Source: a virus. Taken from it: a stretch of DNA of 64,000 bases. This document shows positions 50,963-58,398 of this stretch, piece after piece. Each line of letters starts with the position of its first letter. Within the stretch, counting starts at the first letter, position 1. The stretch is from positions 28,925-92,924 of IMG/VR virus record IMGVR_UViG_3300047554_000329. One strand, given 5' to 3'. A program made the position numbers and the translations under genes. Below the pieces are notes generated by a model that was not told where the DNA came from, ran no database searches, and saw only the letters and a program-made list of their open reading frames with translations.

Positions 50963-51732
50963 ACCTGAGTCAACCCCCAGGCATCATCATCTCCAGTAAA
51001 CTTTCTCAAGCCATTACGACCATCCAAGTGATATGAACGTTTGTTGTTTGTTTTGCTTGGGTAGTAAATCCAAAGCTTGTGCTCGTTCCATCCATCTCTA
51101 GTTCCGTGCTTACGCCACGGTACAATGTAAGCTTCATAAATAAGACTGTGAAGAACATCTTCAATAAATGTTCTATCTGGAAGACGTGGAATAATTTCAT
51201 TCTTGTAGTAAGATACCTTTGTTAGGTGTGGTCTTTGGCTCCACTGGTAAGTCTGCAAGAAGCCATCTTCAAGTTCAAGCATAAGCCAGTCATGTACATC
51301 TGGGACCTTTGCTTCGTGATAAAAACGAATTGTATTGGCTCTACCAGACTCAATCATACGAATACAAGCCTCCCAGTTGATGTGCTCGTCTGTAACTAGT
51401 GGAGCATCTCCCTCTACATAAAGCATAAGTGGTGTCTTTACTAAATCAATAGTTTTCTTAATCATTGTGCTTTGATGTGAGTATTCATCAAAAATAATTG
51501 GCAGAACGTTTGTATATTCGTGAAGACACTTCCAAAGAATCCTATTCTTGTATTCATCGTAGTCAGCTTTGCGGTGTGACTGCTCTTCTCTTAGTCCATC
51601 AATCTGTAGAATGATTTCGCTATCAGGTAGATGATGCCTAATGCTTTTAATAGTCTCGTCAACAATGTGTGTATCTGGGTGACTAGGTATGACAGAGGTT
51701 ACAACTATAACCGTTATGTCTTTTTTATCCAT
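50959..51732 (-). CDS. GT-A family glycosyltransferase-like
   Basis: The 257-residue protein begins ITVIVVTSVIPSHPDTHIVD and has IILQIDGLRE and LMLYVEGDAPLVTD, where an acidic pair in place of the canonical DxD could bind the metal and nucleotide-sugar. Length and fold impression fit a short GT2 domain. It overlaps both neighbours by 4-8 nt, showing one operon. The unusual EGDAPL motif makes family assignment less certain. Confidence 0.62.
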   Translation of the reverse strand: MDKKDITVIVVTSVIPSHPDTHIVDETIKSIRHHLPDSEIILQIDGLREEQSHRKADYDEYKNRILWKCLHEYTNVLPIIFDEYSHQSTMIKKTIDLVKTPLMLYVEGDAPLVTDEHINWEACIRMIESGRANTIRFYHEAKVPDVHDWLMLELEDGFLQTYQWSQRPHLTKVSYYKNEIIPRLPDRTFIEDVLHSLIYEAYIVPWRKHGTRDGWNEHKLWIYYPSKTNNKRSYHLDGRNGLRKFTGDDDAWGLTQV

Positions 51733-52582
51733 TTAATTGCTCCATAATCTTATATGCAAAGTCTCTCTTATACTTAATCCACCAGCTGACAGTCCTGTGC
51801 ATATTAGCAGGATAGTCAACTAAAACATCAGAAACAATGCCGTTTAGTTTGTTCCAGTCATTGGTTTTTGGGACAGGCGTTTGTTGTTCAAAAACAAAAT
51901 CCCAAAAGTTATACTCTTCATTCTTAGAACTCTTTAGGTCTGCAATTGGCAATGCCAGCATCTCTAGAGCTTCATAGAATCTGAATGAGTCTATTGTATC
52001 ACTACCAGCAGGTGATGGAACAATCTTAGACTCAAGGAGGTGGGTAAAATATTCTTTAGGCTTGTAGCCCTGCGTAAATCCAGGGGTAGGGTTAAACAAA
52101 GCCCCAGGAACTTTAGGCATAGCCTCTGCAAGCTCCTTACGCCTATCGTGAGTAATCTGACCAGAGAAGAATACATCATTCTTTTTGTCTGTATAGTTTG
52201 GTAGATTATCTCTCATATGCGATGGACAGCCAATTGGCATCTTATAAAACTGTCCATGTCTATCTGGATATGGAGACTGAATCCAAATCTTAATGTCTGG
52301 ATGCTTAATCTTGTCAGCCATAAATGAACCAGTCTCATCTCCAGTAACAAATAAAACAACCTTCTTAATCTTGTTTAGTTCGTCAGATACTTTGGTTGGG
52401 ATACGTTTGTTTTCGAATCCGCAGATAACCACAAAGGCTTTATCTACTTCTGGTAGCTCAGTTGCCTCAAGATAGTCAACATTGTTTCTTTCAAAGGCTT
52501 CTTTTAGAAAACCAAAGTCCCACTTGTGGTCTGGAAAACTCTTGCCATCTAAAGCAAGCAGGTATGCCTTAATATTACTCAT
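51725..52582 (-). CDS. Exostosin-like glycosyltransferase
   Basis: Start ATG at 52582 overlaps the methyltransferase stop by 8 nt (285 residues). The C-terminal part has ESKIVPSPAGSDTIDSFRFY and EALEMLALPIADLK, like exostosin-family GT-B enzymes that bind nucleotide-sugars. The N-terminal half has FVVICGFENKRIP and VLFVTGDETGSF. It may extend a glycan with the other enzymes of the operon. Family by motif only. Confidence 0.62.
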   Translation of the reverse strand: MSNIKAYLLALDGKSFPDHKWDFGFLKEAFERNNVDYLEATELPEVDKAFVVICGFENKRIPTKVSDELNKIKKVVLFVTGDETGSFMADKIKHPDIKIWIQSPYPDRHGQFYKMPIGCPSHMRDNLPNYTDKKNDVFFSGQITHDRRKELAEAMPKVPGALFNPTPGFTQGYKPKEYFTHLLESKIVPSPAGSDTIDSFRFYEALEMLALPIADLKSSKNEEYNFWDFVFEQQTPVPKTNDWNKLNGIVSDVLVDYPANMHRTVSWWIKYKRDFAYKIMEQLNG

Positions 52583-53285
52583 AATAAAGGTGTGCCTCGT
52601 GCTGGTAGTCAATCAATGTTTCTTTATATCCAAACTCATCTCTGAGCCAGTAACGAAGTTCTGCAAGATACTTTCCGTATTGATGAAACATAAACTCTGG
52701 GTGACCAGATAGCCAAATCTTTGGCTTGTAGTTTTTGAGAACATGGTATGCTCCACCAAGAACTTTCCACTCGCTACCCTCTACGTCAATTGTGATGGCG
52801 GTAGGTGGCTTAATACCATGGTCATAGACACAAGAGTCAATAGTAACCTGACCATAGTTATCTCCCTCAAGATAAAGCTCTTTGAATCCATGTGCTGCCT
52901 CAATCTTTTGACTAGCTTCTGGTGGAAATTCATTTTTATAAATCCTAGCAAGCTTATTAATTTGGTCAGAGGCAAATGCAGGAATACAGGCTAACGGAAG
53001 CTCTAAGTTGTTTGCTTCCCAAATTGCTGGCATATGAGACCAAACCTTTGGATTAGGCTCAAATAGAACTACTTCTGCTCCCCAAATTTGACAAAGAGCA
53101 GACATCTCACCTTCTTCAGCACCAACATAATAAACAACATCGCCCTTACCAAGACCGTCATGCATAGACTTTAGTCTAGGCTTTTCCCAGCCTTTTTCTG
53201 TATACCACTCTGGTCTATCTGCTCTGTGCTTTGGCAGCATCATTTCCCATTCTCCATTGAGAACAGCCTTTACCATCTCGGTCAT
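52575..53285 (-). CDS. FkbM-family methyltransferase
   Basis: The start ATG at 53285 is preceded by AAGGAG and overlaps the upstream stop by 4 nt (ATGA); 236 residues. The SAM-binding segment is VVYYVGAEEGEMSALCQIWG near residue 50, an acidic residue follows in VVLFEPNPKVW, and the FkbM motif is AITIDVEGSEWKVLGGA near 185. Such enzymes O-methylate sugars; here it probably caps or modifies the glycan made by the surrounding transferases, which can alter receptor recognition. Confidence 0.82.
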   Translation of the reverse strand: MTEMVKAVLNGEWEMMLPKHRADRPEWYTEKGWEKPRLKSMHDGLGKGDVVYYVGAEEGEMSALCQIWGAEVVLFEPNPKVWSHMPAIWEANNLELPLACIPAFASDQINKLARIYKNEFPPEASQKIEAAHGFKELYLEGDNYGQVTIDSCVYDHGIKPPTAITIDVEGSEWKVLGGAYHVLKNYKPKIWLSGHPEFMFHQYGKYLAELRYWLRDEFGYKETLIDYQHEAHLYYE

Positions 53286-54244
53286 AGTCCTAGCTCCTTT
53301 AGAATTGTTACCCATCTATGCTTGTATGTGTGTTCTGCCCTGGCTCTATTATGACCAGCAATTCTGATTGACTCTCGCTCTTCATCATTAACAAGATAGT
53401 AATCAATCTTTGCTTTTAGGTCTTGCAAGTTACCGTGCTCATAAAATACAATCTCTTTACCATCTTCAAAGTAATCGTCTAGTCCTATAATACGAGGGTA
53501 GATGGTAAATCCACCACGACCAGTAGACTCAAACAGTCTATCGCTAGTGTAGTATGGATAGTTAAAGTTTAGGTTTAGGGTATCACCAATGGCAATCTTG
53601 CTTTTAGCATAAATTTTATTTAGCTCTTCCCCACGCACAGTTCCAGTATCTCCGTCTCCACCAACGTGTAAGAAGCGAGAGCCATAAGTTTCTCTAAGGA
53701 AGTCAATCAGTTCTGGGCGGTAAGGATATTCGTGATGATATCTTTTGCTACCAACAAATATAACGTCGTAATCAAAATTATTTTTATCGTAAGACTTGTC
53801 TAGGTAACACTCTGGTCCATAAACTCCTGCGGTAAGGAAGTGACCCTTAACATTGGTATTCTCATTAAACCAATCAGCCATAAGCTTGTCTACAGTGAAA
53901 AAATGTCCAATAGTTTTGTAAAAATTGTCTTGCTCTAAGTCTTTTTGGCGGTCTAGACCAAACCAAAGGTCAAGGTGATAGGTCATTGTTGGAATGCCAT
54001 GCTCGTGAAACTTTTCAAGAATGTGGTCCATCGAATAGTTTCCAGGAGTTTCCCATCCATGAGTGTGTACCCAAATAAATAGGTCAGCGTTGAATGCAAC
54101 GGTCCTTCTATAAATTTTATCTGACGGCATGATGCGTTCTTGCATCTTCATTACCTTGTGTCCCAATGCCTCTAGGCTTTTTACGTGATGGTTTTCACTG
54201 CTGTATGGCACTTCAAAGTTGCCTAAAAATACTATGTTAGCCAA
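53282..54244 (-). CDS. CgeB-like glycosyltransferase
   Basis: The first gene of the minus-strand operon starts at TTG 54244 with AAGGA upstream. The 320-residue protein has IVFLGNFEVPYSSENHHVKS, a GT-B first domain, DYDVIFVGSKRYHHEYPYR in the linker, and a C-terminal site with NYPYYTSDRLFESTGRGG followed by VFYEHGNLQDLKAKIDYYL, typical of CgeB-type (Glyco_trans_1_2) enzymes. It is controlled by a TGGTATAAT box that abuts the promoter of the HSP20 gene on the other strand. Confidence 0.75.
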   Translation of the reverse strand: MANIVFLGNFEVPYSSENHHVKSLEALGHKVMKMQERIMPSDKIYRRTVAFNADLFIWVHTHGWETPGNYSMDHILEKFHEHGIPTMTYHLDLWFGLDRQKDLEQDNFYKTIGHFFTVDKLMADWFNENTNVKGHFLTAGVYGPECYLDKSYDKNNFDYDVIFVGSKRYHHEYPYRPELIDFLRETYGSRFLHVGGDGDTGTVRGEELNKIYAKSKIAIGDTLNLNFNYPYYTSDRLFESTGRGGFTIYPRIIGLDDYFEDGKEIVFYEHGNLQDLKAKIDYYLVNDEERESIRIAGHNRARAEHTYKHRWVTILKELGL

Positions 54245-54272
54245 TTATTTTTCCTTACTACTAGCCAAATCA

Positions 54273-54290
54273 ATTATACCATGCTATAAT
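54273..54290. promoter_or_regulatory. Back-to-back divergent extended -10 boxes
   Basis: On the minus strand TGGTATAAT occupies 54281-54273; on the plus strand TGCTATAAT occupies 54282-54290. Together they form an 18-bp near-palindrome. The two -10 boxes abut, so two RNA polymerases cannot bind at once. Confidence 0.65.
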
Positions 54291-54345
54291 GGTTATGTAC
54301 CTGCCATTTGGGGGTACACAACTCGCTTAATAGGAGATGATATAT

Positions 54346-54732
54346 ATGGTTATTACAACCAACCCATTCGAAGCACTTGGTCTAGATATTGACAAGTTCT
54401 TCCAAACAACAAATGCCCCAGCATTCCCACCATACAACGTTGTCAAAGTTAATGACGACAAGCTAGTTATGGAATTTGCGGTAGCTGGCTTCAAGAAAAG
54501 TGATATCTCTATCACTACTGAAAAGAATGTTCTAACAGTAAAAGCAGACAAGGGAACTGACGAAAAGGTTTATGCCTATAAGGGCATTGCTGCTCGTAAG
54601 TTTACTCGTGCCTTTACTCTACCAGAATATTTTGAAGTAAACGATGCGTGGTTTGAAGACGGAATTCTTTTTATTGACTTGGTTCGTAATGTTCCAGAAG
54701 AAAAGAAGCCAAAACAAATCACAATTAAATAG
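54346..54732 (+). CDS. Small heat shock protein, HSP20 family
   Basis: ATG 54346 follows AGGAG by 9 nt (128 residues); ATG 54337 overlaps that site. The core is an alpha-crystallin domain: LVMEFAVAGFKKSDISITTE near residue 45, NVLTVKADKG, and a C-terminal FEDGILFIDLVRNVPEEKKP. The short N-arm and IxI-like end (KQITIK) allow oligomers. It would hold unfolded host or virion proteins during infection. HSP20 genes are known in T4-like and cyanophages. Confidence 0.88.
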   Translation: MVITTNPFEALGLDIDKFFQTTNAPAFPPYNVVKVNDDKLVMEFAVAGFKKSDISITTEKNVLTVKADKGTDEKVYAYKGIAARKFTRAFTLPEYFEVNDAWFEDGILFIDLVRNVPEEKKPKQITIK

Positions 54733-54753
54733 TCATAAACTCCTGGGTATGAG

Positions 54754-54782
54754 TTGAAACTGCCCTATACCTATGATATAAT
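54754..54782 (+). promoter_or_regulatory. Promoter TTGAAA-17-TGATATAAT
   Basis: TTGAAA (54754-54759) and TATAAT (54777-54782, preceded by TGA) are spaced 17 nt, just before the AAGGAG site of the next gene. Confidence 0.7.
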
Positions 54783-54812
54783 TGAAATACATTTTTGAAG
54801 GAGATGATTGCT

Positions 54813-55964
54813 ATGCCAGTAGGCGGTGGCGGAAAACCAGCAGGTGGATACCGTGCAGGTAAAAAGGGAAGTTATGGCTGTAGCGGTTACCCAACAGTAA
54901 GTGCTGACGGAACAGTACACGGATGTCACAAGACAAAGGAAGAGGCAGCTACCCAAGCTCGTGCTATCTGGGCAAGCGTTAACTCAACAAAGGCAGATGA
55001 TTTGCCACTAGAAGATTTTATGGATATTGAAAAGGCTCTTGACATCACAGAGGGCGATTACGTAATGGGCATGACCATGGACGGCATCGTTGTAGGTCAG
55101 GTAGAGCACGTTATGACTGAGGGTGGAACCTATGGCACACCTGGAACTGCTCTAGCAATTGAGTCAACTCCAGAAGACCCAGCAATGGCTGTTAGAGTCT
55201 TTGAGGAAGAGGATGGTATGTACTATCCAACACCATATTCAATTGGTATGCTTTACTCTCAGGCAAAGAAGATTAGCCAGCCACCTATGGCAGATATGCA
55301 AGACGATATGCAAATGTCTATGGATGAAGAAGAGCGTTATGGCAGACATCACGGAGAAATGCACAAGGCAGACTCTTATACCCCAACTTCTGGAATGAAG
55401 TCTGCTGCAGCTCGTGCTATTCGCTGGAAAGAAGAAGGAAAGGCTACTGGTGCAGGAACTCCTGTGGGCTGGGGTAGAGCAAGAGACATCGTAGCAGGTC
55501 GCTCAATGTCACTAAGCGTTGTAAAGCGTATGTACTCGTTCTTCTCACGTCACGAAGTAGACAAAAAAGGCAAGGATTTTTATAACACAAGCAATCCTAG
55601 CAATGGTCGCATTATGTGGGATGCTTGGGGTGGAGACGCAGGATTCTCTTGGTCTCGTGGTATCGTAAATAGAATGAATGACAAGGCTTTGTTTGCTGAC
55701 TTTGGCAAGGACTACACAAAGACAGAACGCATGGTTGTAAAAGCTATGGGCGTAGGCTCAATGGTTTCTTGGAATTCTTCTGGCGGTAGTGCTACAGGCA
55801 AGATTGTTAGAATTATTAGAAACGGAACATACAATGTTCCTAACTCAGACTTTACAATTACAGGAACACCAGACAATCCTGCAGTTGCAATTAGAGTTTA
55901 CCAAGATGGTAAGCCCACCGATACAATCGTTGGTCACAGAATGAACACACTTAGGAGTGCGTAA
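54813..55964 (+). CDS. Multi-domain phage protein with two Tudor/SH3-like repeats
   Basis: ATG 54813 follows GGAG with 9 nt spacing (383 residues). Residues 1-55 are glycine-rich with paired Cys (YGCSGY, HGCHKTKEEA). Residues about 70-150 and 310-383 are related beta domains (GDYVMGMTMDGIVVGQV and GSMVSWNSSGGSATGKIVRI, each followed by a DPAMAVRV or DNPAVAIRV strand), resembling SH3/Tudor-type HVA1 domains. Between them is a helical module with GTPVGWGRARDIVAGRSMSL and WDAWGGDAGFSWSR, a unit I recall from phage portal- or protease-associated proteins. The function is unknown; a virion or assembly role is possible although the gene lies among auxiliary genes. Confidence 0.6.
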   Translation: MPVGGGGKPAGGYRAGKKGSYGCSGYPTVSADGTVHGCHKTKEEAATQARAIWASVNSTKADDLPLEDFMDIEKALDITEGDYVMGMTMDGIVVGQVEHVMTEGGTYGTPGTALAIESTPEDPAMAVRVFEEEDGMYYPTPYSIGMLYSQAKKISQPPMADMQDDMQMSMDEEERYGRHHGEMHKADSYTPTSGMKSAAARAIRWKEEGKATGAGTPVGWGRARDIVAGRSMSLSVVKRMYSFFSRHEVDKKGKDFYNTSNPSNGRIMWDAWGGDAGFSWSRGIVNRMNDKALFADFGKDYTKTERMVVKAMGVGSMVSWNSSGGSATGKIVRIIRNGTYNVPNSDFTITGTPDNPAVAIRVYQDGKPTDTIVGHRMNTLRSA

Positions 55965-56227
55965 TGAAAACACTGGTTCACTTTACTGCTGATTGGTGTC
56001 AGCCATGCAAAAAGATGCAGCCCATTATTGACGAGGTAGTTGCAGATGGTGGCGGAGCATATATCAAGATTAACATTGAGAAAGATGCAGAGCTATTTGA
56101 CAAATACACTTCTTATTTTGGTAGTGTTATGAGCGTTCCTACGTTCTGGAGTATTGCTAATGAAGAGCTAGTAGATAGCCATATTGGTCTAGCCACCAAA
56201 GAAAAAATCGAATCACTATATAAATAG
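55964..56227 (+). CDS. Thioredoxin-like protein
   Basis: The 87-residue protein begins VHFTADWCQPCKKMQPIIDE, with WCQPC as the redox site, and continues with KINIEKDAELFDKYTSYFG and VPTFWSI (the cis-Pro loop). It is a small complete thioredoxin fold and could supply reducing power for nucleotide reduction or disulfide control. It overlaps the preceding stop by 1 nt. Confidence 0.88.
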   Translation: MKTLVHFTADWCQPCKKMQPIIDEVVADGGGAYIKINIEKDAELFDKYTSYFGSVMSVPTFWSIANEELVDSHIGLATKEKIESLYK

Positions 56228-56232
56228 TTAAC

Positions 56233-56304
56233 GGTCCCATCGTCTAGTGGTAAAGACTCCAGATTTTCAATCTGGCAACAGGGGTTCAATTCCCCTTGGG
56301 ACTG
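56233..56304 (+). tRNA. tRNA-Glu (TTC)
   Basis: Acceptor GGTCCCA/TGGGACT with a terminal G-U pair, anticodon stem CCAGA/TCTGG around TTTTCAA with TTC, T-arm GGGGTTCAATTCCCC. No encoded CCA. Confidence 0.85.
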
Positions 56305-56308
56305 CTAA

Positions 56309-56385
56309 GGCATGGCTGCTGGGACAGAAATGGGACTGTAAATCCTGTGCAATTTGCTAGAAGGGTTCGATTCCCTGACGTGCCA
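56309..56385 (+). tRNA. Atypical tRNA-Tyr (GTA)
   Basis: Acceptor GGCATGG/ACGTGCC pairs except the innermost position. The D-arm CTG-CTGGGA-CAG is short, the anticodon loop CTGTAAA carries GTA, the variable arm is long (class II, as in bacterial Tyr), and the T-loop is TTCGATT. Two mismatches (acceptor base 7 and the outer T-stem pair) make function less certain. Confidence 0.6.
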
Positions 56386-56388
56386 CTA

Positions 56389-56417
56389 TTGACAAACAAC
56401 TAAGTAGAAGGTATAAT
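56389..56417 (+). promoter_or_regulatory. Consensus promoter TTGACA-17-TATAAT, leaderless start
   Basis: TTGACA (56389-56394) and TATAAT (56412-56417) are spaced 17 nt, and the box ends 7 nt before ATG 56424, directly after tRNA-Tyr. Confidence 0.82.
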
Positions 56418-56423
56418 ATAGGT

Positions 56424-56681
56424 ATGACAAAACCAGACTGGGCAGAAAGACTGCAGAAAACATTTAAGCGTAAGTATGAGTTGGGCTATCACGAAGGACA
56501 ACAGTTCGGATATGACGAGGGTTTTATGGTTGGCTCTAAGAAAGCCGTAGCAGAAGCTCGCAAGGTATTTATTAAAATAATCCAAGAAGAAATCAAGTCA
56601 GTATCAGAACCTATGATGGTTGATAAAGAATATCTAGATGGTCTCAACCGAGCCATTGACCTAATTAAAAAAGGAAAGTAA
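56424..56681 (+). CDS. Small GYxxG-repeat protein
   Basis: The 85-residue protein contains YELGYHEGQQFGYDEGFMVG, a repeat of Gly-Tyr/Phe dipeptides four or five residues apart, between charged helices. Similar GY-x-x-G patterns occur in the proteins at 63449 (GYDLGWKHGYEAGM) and 59483 (QAGYIAG). No known function. Its start is leaderless, directly behind a full-consensus promoter, suggesting early expression. Confidence 0.65.
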   Translation: MTKPDWAERLQKTFKRKYELGYHEGQQFGYDEGFMVGSKKAVAEARKVFIKIIQEEIKSVSEPMMVDKEYLDGLNRAIDLIKKGK

Positions 56682-56860
56682 TGCACACCGAACACCTACT
56701 AGAAATAGTATTTGGACTTGAGCATATGATTGCTGAGTTCTTTTGGAATATAGTTTTTGCACTTGCAGTCTGGGGACTGTCTAAGGCAAAGTTGTTTAGC
56801 TCTGTACACAAGTACATTGATACTAAGCACAAAATCACACACAAACCAGGAGAGTATTAA
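56681..56860 (+). CDS. Small membrane protein
   Basis: The 59-residue frame overlaps both neighbours by 1 nt. MHTEHLLEIVFGLEHMI is followed by a membrane helix (FFWNIVFALAVWGLSKA) and a basic tail (HKYIDTKHKITHKPG). Function unknown; a single-helix inner-membrane peptide. Confidence 0.65.
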   Translation: MHTEHLLEIVFGLEHMIAEFFWNIVFALAVWGLSKAKLFSSVHKYIDTKHKITHKPGEY

Positions 56861-57150
56861 TGTTAAAACCAATTGAAGATAGGGTTGTCGTAAAGCCTAT
56901 CGTAGAAGATATTTCAACGACTGCTTCTGGCTTTCTAATCAGCAAGACTGACGAGAAGCCACAGGAAGCTATTGTAGTAGCAGTAGGTCCAGGAATTACC
57001 CTGCCTAGCGGAACCCATGTTGACCTTGACCTAAAGGTTGGCGACAAGGTTATTTTTGCTAAGTACAGTGGCACAGAAGTAAGCCATGAGAATGAGAACT
57101 ATCTAGTGCTACCTTATCGTGACATCTTGGCGGTATTGGAGGAAGACTAA
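56860..57150 (+). CDS. GroES-like co-chaperonin
   Basis: The 96-residue protein begins LKPIEDRVVVKPIVEDIST and has the mobile loop ASGFLIS, then EAIVVAVGPGITLPSGTHVD and VGDKVIFAKYSGTEV, matching GroES. Phage co-chaperonins (T4 gp31) replace host GroES to fold large capsid proteins. The mobile loop is near normal length. Overlaps neighbours by 1 nt. Confidence 0.88.
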   Translation: MLKPIEDRVVVKPIVEDISTTASGFLISKTDEKPQEAIVVAVGPGITLPSGTHVDLDLKVGDKVIFAKYSGTEVSHENENYLVLPYRDILAVLEED

Positions 57151-57389
57151 TGGATGATGAAAAGTTTAACAAGCTATTCACTGATAGTATTCCAACAATC
57201 CACACTGTTCCAGGTATGGAAAACTATCTAACCATGTCTCGTGAACTTCTAGAAGACTACAAACGTCAAGCTAGAGCGGATGAGCGAGAAGCAATCATTA
57301 AGTTCTTAGAACTGCTAGCCCTTGACCCAAGTGGAATTAACTTGCAAGGTGCTATCGTACAACTACAGAAAAACAAGGAGATGAAGTGA
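57150..57389 (+). CDS. Small hypothetical protein
   Basis: The 79-residue, mainly helical and acidic protein follows groES with a 1-nt overlap. It has a charged middle helix (REKQ-type, ARADEREAIIKFLELLA). No motif is recognised. Confidence 0.55.
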   Translation: MDDEKFNKLFTDSIPTIHTVPGMENYLTMSRELLEDYKRQARADEREAIIKFLELLALDPSGINLQGAIVQLQKNKEMK

Positions 57390-57646
57390 GTGAACCAACA
57401 GTAGTCAACAATTACTCAGTTGACATTAGAAGTATTATCAATGATTACGTTTTTCGTGAGCGTGATGCAATTCTTGGAAGCCTAGTGCAAGCAGGTATTC
57501 TTCGTAAGGCTGATGATGGCAACGGATTCGTTGGCATTGTCTATGTTAACTGGGAAGAGCGTGGAACAGATGGACATGAGCCACAGCTATCGCTAATCAC
57601 AGTTGGAGCACAGCCAGTAGAAGAGCCACAAGATGAACAAGATTAA
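57386..57646 (+). CDS. Small hypothetical acidic protein
   Basis: The 86-residue protein starts at GTG 57386 (4-nt overlap) and ends in an acidic tail (VEEPQDEQD). The middle is alpha/beta. It overlaps the thyX start by 14 nt, so it may be co-translated with ThyX. Function unknown. Confidence 0.55.
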   Translation: MSEPTVVNNYSVDIRSIINDYVFRERDAILGSLVQAGILRKADDGNGFVGIVYVNWEERGTDGHEPQLSLITVGAQPVEEPQDEQD

Positions 57647-58319
57647 TGTACTTGATAACGGTTATGTCCGTCTCGTGGATGTTCTTGGCAGCGACTTATC
57701 TGTCGTTAACGCTGCACGTGTTTCATACGACAAAGAGGTAGAGGAGTTCGGACCTAAAGATGAAAAACTTATTAAGTTCCTTATCCGTGAAGGACACACT
57801 AGCCCTTTCCGCCATGCAGCACTCACCTTTGAGGTCTATGCACCTCTATTCGTCGCAAGACAGTGGTGGAAATACGCAGTTGCCTCAACACACGTTGACG
57901 AACAAAACGGATGGAATGAAAGCTCAAGACGTTACATTACAGAAGCAGAAGAGTTCTATGTTCCATCTGCCTCGGCGTGGCGTAGCAAGCCTGAGAATAG
58001 TAAGCAGGGTAGCGGTGAGCCTATTCATTTTAGTCTTGGTTATCATTACACTAACAAGCTAAAAGAGTTTATCGAAATGGGAACAGGTCTTTATCACGAG
58101 GCAATGGAAGATAATATTGCTCCAGAGATTGCTCGCTTGTTCCTACCTGCCTATGGTATGTATGTTCGTTGGCGTTGGACGGTATCGCTACAGGGAGTTA
58201 TGACGTTCCTTGACCAGCGTCTGGAACATGATGCACAAGTAGAAATCCAAGACTATGCTCTTGCAGTTAAAGACTTGGCACACCAGGCATTCCCAGAAAC
58301 CTTTAAAGCGTTACACTAA
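57633..58319 (+). CDS. thyX: Flavin-dependent thymidylate synthase (divergent)
   Basis: The 228-residue enzyme would methylate dUMP to dTMP with FAD and NADPH, supplying thymidine for phage DNA. The body fits ThyX: FLIREGHTSPFRHAALTFEV near residue 47, NESSRRYITE near 93, and a C-terminal RWRWTVSLQGVMTFLDQRL with conserved Arg residues. The usual RHRx7S region instead reads RQWWKYAVAS followed by a nine-residue insertion (THVDEQNGW) before NESSRRY. Other phages carry comparable variants, but I cannot verify activity. Overlaps the upstream gene by 14 nt. Confidence 0.85.
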   Translation: MNKINVLDNGYVRLVDVLGSDLSVVNAARVSYDKEVEEFGPKDEKLIKFLIREGHTSPFRHAALTFEVYAPLFVARQWWKYAVASTHVDEQNGWNESSRRYITEAEEFYVPSASAWRSKPENSKQGSGEPIHFSLGYHYTNKLKEFIEMGTGLYHEAMEDNIAPEIARLFLPAYGMYVRWRWTVSLQGVMTFLDQRLEHDAQVEIQDYALAVKDLAHQAFPETFKALH

Positions 58320-58325
58320 AGGTTT

Positions 58326-58398
58326 ACCCCTATAGCTCAGTGGATAGAGCAAGAGCCTTCTAATCTCTTGGTCGTAGGTTCGATTCCTACTAGGGGTG
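58326..58398 (+). tRNA. tRNA-Arg (TCT)
   Basis: Acceptor ACCCCTA/TAGGGGT, D-arm AGCTCAGTGGATAGAGC, anticodon loop CTTCTAA with TCT, T-arm AGGTTCGATTCCT. One C-T mismatch at the top of the anticodon stem. The 3' end overlaps the stop of a minus-strand gene by 9 nt. Confidence 0.87.
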
